From positions 1-10,362 of the forward strand of contig CAZMJM010000021.1 in the NCBI GenBank assembly GCA_964566875.1: a stretch of DNA of 10,362 nucleotides, given 5' to 3'. Every line of letters begins with the position of its first letter. The first letter of the stretch is position 1. The stretch is from CAZEQH01 sp964566875 (GTDB taxonomy: Bacteria; Patescibacteriota; Minisyncoccia; Minisyncoccales; JANBVM01). Positions 7,356 through 10,362 of the stretch are shown one piece after another. The notes beneath the pieces were generated by a model that was given only the letters and a program-made list of their open reading frames with translations, did not search any database and was not told where the DNA came from. The translations under genes were made by a program, and so were the position numbers.

Positions 7356-8360
7356 CTACCTCTTCTTGCTCATAATGGTTCTCCGGTAGATGTCGATGTT
7401 TTCCAGCATGGCCCCGGTACCCTTGGCCACACAGAGAATGGACTCGTCAGCTAAGATTGCGGGCACTCCGGTCGATTTGGCTATCAGTTCCGGCAGATTG
7501 TTTAAGAGAGAACCCCCTCCGGTCATTACCATCCCCTTGTTCATAATGTCAGCTGAGAGTTCGGGAGGAGTGTCGCGGAGGACGAGCTTGATGACCTGTA
7601 TCACCTCGGCCAGTATATCGGACAAAGCCTCACAGACGTCGCTGGAAGAAATGGTGATATTTTTAGGCAGACCCATAGCCAGGTCCCTGCCCCTGATTTC
7701 CATCTTCCTTTCTTCTTTCTCTATCATAGCCGTACCTATCCTGATTTTTATTTCCTCGGCGGTCTGCTCTCCTATGGCCAAATTGTACTTTCTCTTGATG
7801 TAGTCTGCTATGGCGGTATTCATCTTGTCACCCGCCATCCTGATGGAGCGGAATGTCACTATGCCTCCCAGAGAAATAACGGCCACCTCCGTGGTGCCTC
7901 CACCGATATCCACCACCATATTTCCGGAGCAGCTGTTGATGGGCACTCCCGCCCCTATAGCCGCCAGAATAGGTTCTTTGGCAAGATAAACGGATTTTGC
8001 CCCCACGTTCATTCCGGCTTCAATAACCGCCCTTCTCTCGGTGGAGGTAATACCCGCCGGCACTCCCACCATCAACTCCGGTTTGAGGAATCTGAACCAA
8101 CCCATGGTATTGTCTATGAAATGCTTAAGCATGGCCTGGGTAACCCGGAAATCCGCAATAACCCCGTCCTTTAGAGGCCGGTAGATTCTAATGGTATCGG
8201 GAGTACGCCCCATCATTTCCTTTGCCTCCTTCCCCACCGCCATAATTTCGTTCTCAGCCAGATTTACAGCCACCACCGATGGTTCCTGCAGAATCACTCC
8301 CTTCTTGGGCAGAAAGACAACGGAATTACAGGTGCCTAGATCTATTCCTATTCTCCTCAT
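7356..8360 (-). CDS. mreB: MreB-family actin homologue, copy 2 (no N-terminal amphipathic helix)
   Basis: This is a second complete MreB-like protein, 334 residues, and the first gene of the minus-strand operon. Actin signatures are IDLGTCNS (6-13), VDIGGGTTEVAV (150-161) and TGGGSLLNNL (280-289); Glu129 (AKEP) and Asp151 are kept, while the preceding acidic residue common in MreB is Lys128. It begins directly at the first strand (MRRIGIDLG), so it lacks the amphipathic helix of the other copy. Instead its subdomain loop is hydrophobic (M86-G-W-F-R-F-L-K-P94), at the place where Thermotoga MreB inserts Leu-Phe into the membrane. The C-terminus is short and basic (MSKKR). The two copies are clearly paralogous but well diverged. 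It could also be called Mbl or MreBH-like; I cannot assign it to a named subtype. The ATG has no Shine-Dalgarno in its roughly 40-base leader. Confidence 0.93.
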   Translation of the reverse strand: MRRIGIDLGTCNSVVFLPKKGVILQEPSVVAVNLAENEIMAVGKEAKEMMGRTPDTIRIYRPLKDGVIADFRVTQAMLKHFIDNTMGWFRFLKPELMVGVPAGITSTERRAVIEAGMNVGAKSVYLAKEPILAAIGAGVPINSCSGNMVVDIGGGTTEVAVISLGGIVTFRSIRMAGDKMNTAIADYIKRKYNLAIGEQTAEEIKIRIGTAMIEKEERKMEIRGRDLAMGLPKNITISSSDVCEALSDILAEVIQVIKLVLRDTPPELSADIMNKGMVMTGGGSLLNNLPELIAKSTGVPAILADESILCVAKGTGAMLENIDIYRRTIMSKKR

Positions 8361-8406
8361 AATTTATTATCTAAAAAGTTGTTATGGTATATGTCAGCTC
8401 AATTTA

Positions 8407-8435
8407 AGTATAGGGTAATCCGGCGGTTTTTGCAA
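8407..8435 (-). promoter_or_regulatory. Sigma70-type promoter of the mreB-holB-frr-rseP-proS-mreB-gatCA operon
   Basis: Read on the minus strand, TTGCAA (8435-8430, 4 of 6 to TTGACA) is followed after exactly 17 bases by TATACT (8412-8407, 5 of 6 to TATAAT). Transcription would start near 8400, leaving a leader of about 40 bases before the ATG at 8360. This is the best promoter match in the divergent intergenic region, and I found no equally good one between the downstream genes. Confidence 0.6.
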
Positions 8436-8436
8436 C

Positions 8437-8450
8437 CTCCTTTTAAGGAG
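8437..8450. repeat. Short inverted repeat between the divergent promoters
   Basis: CTCCTT and AAGGAG flank two T residues. The 14-base dyad lies immediately upstream of the -35 box of the minus-strand promoter and some 25 bases upstream of the tentative plus-strand promoter. It could be an operator for a dimeric regulator of either side, but a dyad this short can arise by chance. Confidence 0.25.
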
Positions 8451-8476
8451 ATTTTACCTTGTCCTGGACACTTAAA

Positions 8477-8505
8477 TTTACATCAAAACTGTATTAATAT
8501 AGTAT
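8477..8505 (+). promoter_or_regulatory. Tentative promoter of the PEGA-domain gene
   Basis: TTTACA at 8477-8482 (5 of 6 to TTGACA) is followed by the AT-rich block 8492-8508. The best -10 matches are TATAGT at 8498-8503 (spacer 15, short) or TAGTAT at 8500-8505 (spacer 17, only 4 of 6). A start near 8512 would leave a leader of about 20 bases before the ATG at 8533. The region is right for a promoter, but the exact boxes are uncertain. Confidence 0.35.
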
Positions 8506-8532
8506 AAGTGAATGCGCTCTGAAAGTTAAAAA

Positions 8533-9834
8533 ATGAGAAACAACACAAGAAAAGCAATACTGCTAATCATGCTGGTTTTATTTATCCTGTTCGCCCCCAC
8601 CCTGATACTCTACAGTCAGGGCTACCGCATTGACTTGAAAAACCGGTCTATTACACAGACGGGGGGGTTGTTCTTGAAGACTCAACCCAAGAAAACCGAG
8701 GTCTTTATTGAAGGAGAATCCAGAAGCCAGACGGATTTTTTCTTCGGTTCGGTATTGATAGAGAATCTTCTCCCCCAGAAATACGACGTAGAGGTCAAGA
8801 AAGAAGGATACCATTCATGGAAAAAAACCGTTGAAATAAACCCCAAAGAAGTCACGGAGTTCAAGGATATAACCCTTTTCCCTGAAGACCTGCAATTCAA
8901 TTTCCTGTTGACCGGCATCGACAATCCCCTGTTTACGCCAGACAATAGGAGGATCGTCTGGGAGGAAAAAAGCGGCAGCTCCTGGTCCTTGAAGATGTAC
9001 GACCTGGACAGTTCACTGAAGGTCCATCTTGTTTCGGAAGACGAGGCTTTCCCCAATAAAGATGCCGAAATATTGGACAAGAGAATGTCAAAAACAAACA
9101 ATGAGCTTTACCTAACCATTAAGGTAGACGGGGTCACCAGGGAATACTCCCTTCAGCTGGACAGCATTCCCGCCAAGCTTCAGGAGGTGGAGGAACAAAA
9201 CAGTACCGGAACCGTTCCCGTTGGCCTGCCGAGCGACGCCGTTGCCCATCTTTCATCCGGAGCTTATGTATACTATCTTAACGAGGCAGGTTACGTCTTC
9301 CGGAGCAGTGATTTTTTGACCGGCAAAGAACAACTGAACGACGAGCCTCTCACCCTCTCTAAGGATAGAAACTACAAACTGCTAAGGTTCTCCGACTTTC
9401 TATTGGTAGAAGAAGAACAAGGCGCTCTCTATATCTTAAGAAGCGACTCCAGGAAATTCGACAGGATATTTTCGCCCATAAAATCGCTCAGTGTCTCGCC
9501 CGACGGCAGAAAACTGCTTTATTTTTCCGACTATGAGATAGGCATACTCTTTTTAGAACAGATCAATGAACAGCCGCAAAGAGCGAGGGGAGACAATATT
9601 TTCCTCATAAGGCTGTCTGAGAGGATAGGAGACATCTATTGGCTGACGCCCGATTACCTCGTTTTCAACACGCCGACGGGAATTAAAATCACCGAAATAG
9701 ACAACCGGGACAGCATCAACGTGGTCCAGATATCGGAATTCCCAGAGTCCAAAATAGTTTGGCTCCCACAACAGCAAAAACTTTACGTTCTCTCCAATAA
9801 GGGCCTCTGGTCTTTGGGAAATATTCTTCCTTGA
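8533..9834 (+). CDS. Membrane-anchored PEGA-domain protein with propeller-like C-terminal region
   Basis: The 433-residue protein begins with a short basic N-terminus (MRNNTRK) and one hydrophobic helix (about 8-28) without an obvious cleavage site, so it is probably anchored in the membrane with the rest outside. Residues about 45-116 form a PEGA domain: a strand with LKTQPKKTEVFIEG, a middle LLPQKYDVEVKKEGYHSWKK and a strand ending ITLFPED. PEGA is a small beta-sandwich found on bacterial surface proteins, often with cell-wall or polymer-binding neighbours. Residues about 120-430 are beta-rich, with repeats that look like TolB/WD40-type blades, for example VSPDGRKLLYFSD at 321-333. This combination is common in Parcubacteria-like genomes; its role is not established, and envelope binding is an inference. 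The ATG has no Shine-Dalgarno. It is divergent from the MreB operon and ends in TGA. Confidence 0.85.
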   Translation: MRNNTRKAILLIMLVLFILFAPTLILYSQGYRIDLKNRSITQTGGLFLKTQPKKTEVFIEGESRSQTDFFFGSVLIENLLPQKYDVEVKKEGYHSWKKTVEINPKEVTEFKDITLFPEDLQFNFLLTGIDNPLFTPDNRRIVWEEKSGSSWSLKMYDLDSSLKVHLVSEDEAFPNKDAEILDKRMSKTNNELYLTIKVDGVTREYSLQLDSIPAKLQEVEEQNSTGTVPVGLPSDAVAHLSSGAYVYYLNEAGYVFRSSDFLTGKEQLNDEPLTLSKDRNYKLLRFSDFLLVEEEQGALYILRSDSRKFDRIFSPIKSLSVSPDGRKLLYFSDYEIGILFLEQINEQPQRARGDNIFLIRLSERIGDIYWLTPDYLVFNTPTGIKITEIDNRDSINVVQISEFPESKIVWLPQQQKLYVLSNKGLWSLGNILP

Positions 9835-9896
9835 TTGGCTTATATGTTTTATTTACAAAGAGAATCTTTTATATTAAGCTAAAAATACAATTCAAC

Positions 9897-9907
9897 AGGG
9901 GGGTGAT
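9897..9907 (+). promoter_or_regulatory. Strong Shine-Dalgarno site before the 99-aa gene
   Basis: AGGGGGGTGAT differs by one base from the AGGAGGTGAT-type complement of the 16S rRNA 3' end over its whole length and ends 6 bases before the ATG at 9914. No other gene in the window has so extensive a match. Confidence 0.65.
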
Positions 9908-9913
9908 AGAAAA

Positions 9914-10213
9914 ATGGGGTTGATAGACAGAATTAAAAAAGTCAGTATGGAGATTTGTGACGCATATGCTAATAATAATTTCCCTGAACTGGAAAGATGT
10001 TTAGGAGAAGTCCTGGAACGTTTCGACGAAATGTCAAAAAACGACAAAGGTATCGTTCAAGAATCCCTTTTTATGGCCTTAGCCAGGAGAGAGATTAAGG
10101 ACTTCCCGGAACTTCAGGAAAAAGTGTTGGAATTTATGAGGAGGATAAAATATCCGGAACTGGATAAATTGGTAGAAATATTCAAAGATATCAATCAGGA
10201 AAACTTTGGCTGA
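9914..10213 (+). CDS. Hypothetical small helical protein (99 aa)
   Basis: I do not recognise the family. The protein is soluble, highly charged and predicted by eye to be nearly all alpha-helical: about residues 2-18, 22-40 (FPELERCLGEVLERFDEM), 43-60, 63-76 (FPELQEKVLEFMRR) and 78-93. A PEL-type turn recurs at 24-26 (FPEL), 64-66 (FPEL) and 80-82 (YPEL), each opening a helix with similar spacing of hydrophobics. This suggests a helical-repeat or TPR/HEAT-like bundle, though no known repeat family is evident. It has two cysteines (C15, C29) and no signal peptide. The ATG is fixed by a very good Shine-Dalgarno, and a terminator follows the TGA by about 35 bases. It lies 79 bases after the PEGA gene; it may share that transcript or have its own promoter in this AT-rich gap, where I saw no clear boxes. 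Confidence 0.75.
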   Translation: MGLIDRIKKVSMEICDAYANNNFPELERCLGEVLERFDEMSKNDKGIVQESLFMALARREIKDFPELQEKVLEFMRRIKYPELDKLVEIFKDINQENFG

Positions 10214-10246
10214 ACAGCACTTTAATTTCATTTTTTCCAAACCAAA

Positions 10247-10278
10247 AAGAGCTCAACTATAAAGCTCTTCTTTTTTTT
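10247..10278 (+). terminator. Rho-independent terminator after the 99-aa gene, probably bidirectional
   Basis: AAGAGCT (10247-10253) pairs perfectly with AGCTCTT (10263-10269) around a 9-base loop and is followed by C and eight T residues (10271-10278). On the minus strand the same stem is followed by five T residues, so it could also stop transcription coming from the right. Confidence 0.75.
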
Positions 10279-10362
10279 ATTGCAGCGTTCAAGGTTCGGA
10301 GTTCAATGTCTTTGTGAGGCAATCAGGTTTCAGGGAGATCTTAAGGCCTGAGCGGGCATGGT
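10279..10362. other. Right window edge with a short heptamer repeat, no gene seen
   Basis: No start codon here opens a convincing frame on either strand. Three degenerate 7-base units stand in a row at 10287-10307: GTTCAAG, GTTCGGA, GTTCAAT. The rest shows nothing I can identify. Confidence 0.4.

Noticed and set aside
8682..9101. Minus-strand open frame (139 codons) opposite the PEGA gene
   Set aside because: It lies entirely within the PEGA-domain coding region on the other strand and shows no recognisable domain or start signal.
133..10213. Recoding of TGA (Gracilibacteria-type code 25)
   Set aside because: proS and both plus-strand genes end naturally at TGA, and conserved proteins contain no in-frame TGA.
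10281..10310. GGTTCGGAGTTCAA as part of a tRNA T-arm
   Set aside because: No acceptor, D-arm or anticodon stem could be built around it on either strand; the heptamer repeat explains the similarity better.

Overview
The window reads as a chromosomal housekeeping segment from a small-genome bacterium, most likely a member of the Candidate Phyla Radiation (Patescibacteria, Parcubacteria-like). The pointers are a frr-rseP-proS order with the usual uppS, cdsA and dxr genes absent, a short ProRS without the large editing insertion, two MreB genes, a PEGA-domain membrane protein, weak or absent Shine-Dalgarno sequences before most genes, and very tight packing. TGA is used as a stop (proS, both plus-strand genes) and every Trp I checked is TGG, so this is code 11 and not the TGA=Gly code of Gracilibacteria/Absconditabacteria. 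The lineage is an inference from gene content and order.

Layout. Positions 1-132 are an unexplained, GC-rich window edge. From 8360 down to 133 the minus strand carries nine genes in one direction, in transcription order mreB (second copy) - holB - frr - rseP - proS - mreB (first copy) - gatC - gatA - a 182-residue membrane protein. Gaps are at most 49 bases and proS overlaps mreB by 7 bases, so this is probably one long operon. A good sigma70-type promoter (TTGCAA, 17-base spacer, TATACT) lies at 8407-8435. The intergenic region 8361-8532 is divergent: on the other side, the plus strand carries a PEGA-domain/propeller protein (8533-9834) and a 99-residue helical protein (9914-10213) with an unusually strong ribosome binding site, closed by a hairpin terminator at 10247-10278. 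The last 84 bases hold no gene that I can see.

How the genes fit together. The operon combines translation (ribosome recycling factor, prolyl-tRNA synthetase, two subunits of the Glu-tRNA(Gln)/Asp-tRNA(Asn) amidotransferase), replication (clamp-loader delta'), envelope proteolysis (site-2 protease) and cell shape (two MreB paralogues). gatB, mreC, mreD and rodA are not in the window. The most interesting points are the pair of diverged MreB proteins that appear to carry different membrane-anchoring elements, the ProRS in which a short four/five-cysteine patch stands where the editing domain would be, and the unnamed membrane protein at the operon's end. I see no mobile element, CRISPR array, tRNA or rRNA, and no sign of a dedicated defence or secondary-metabolite system.
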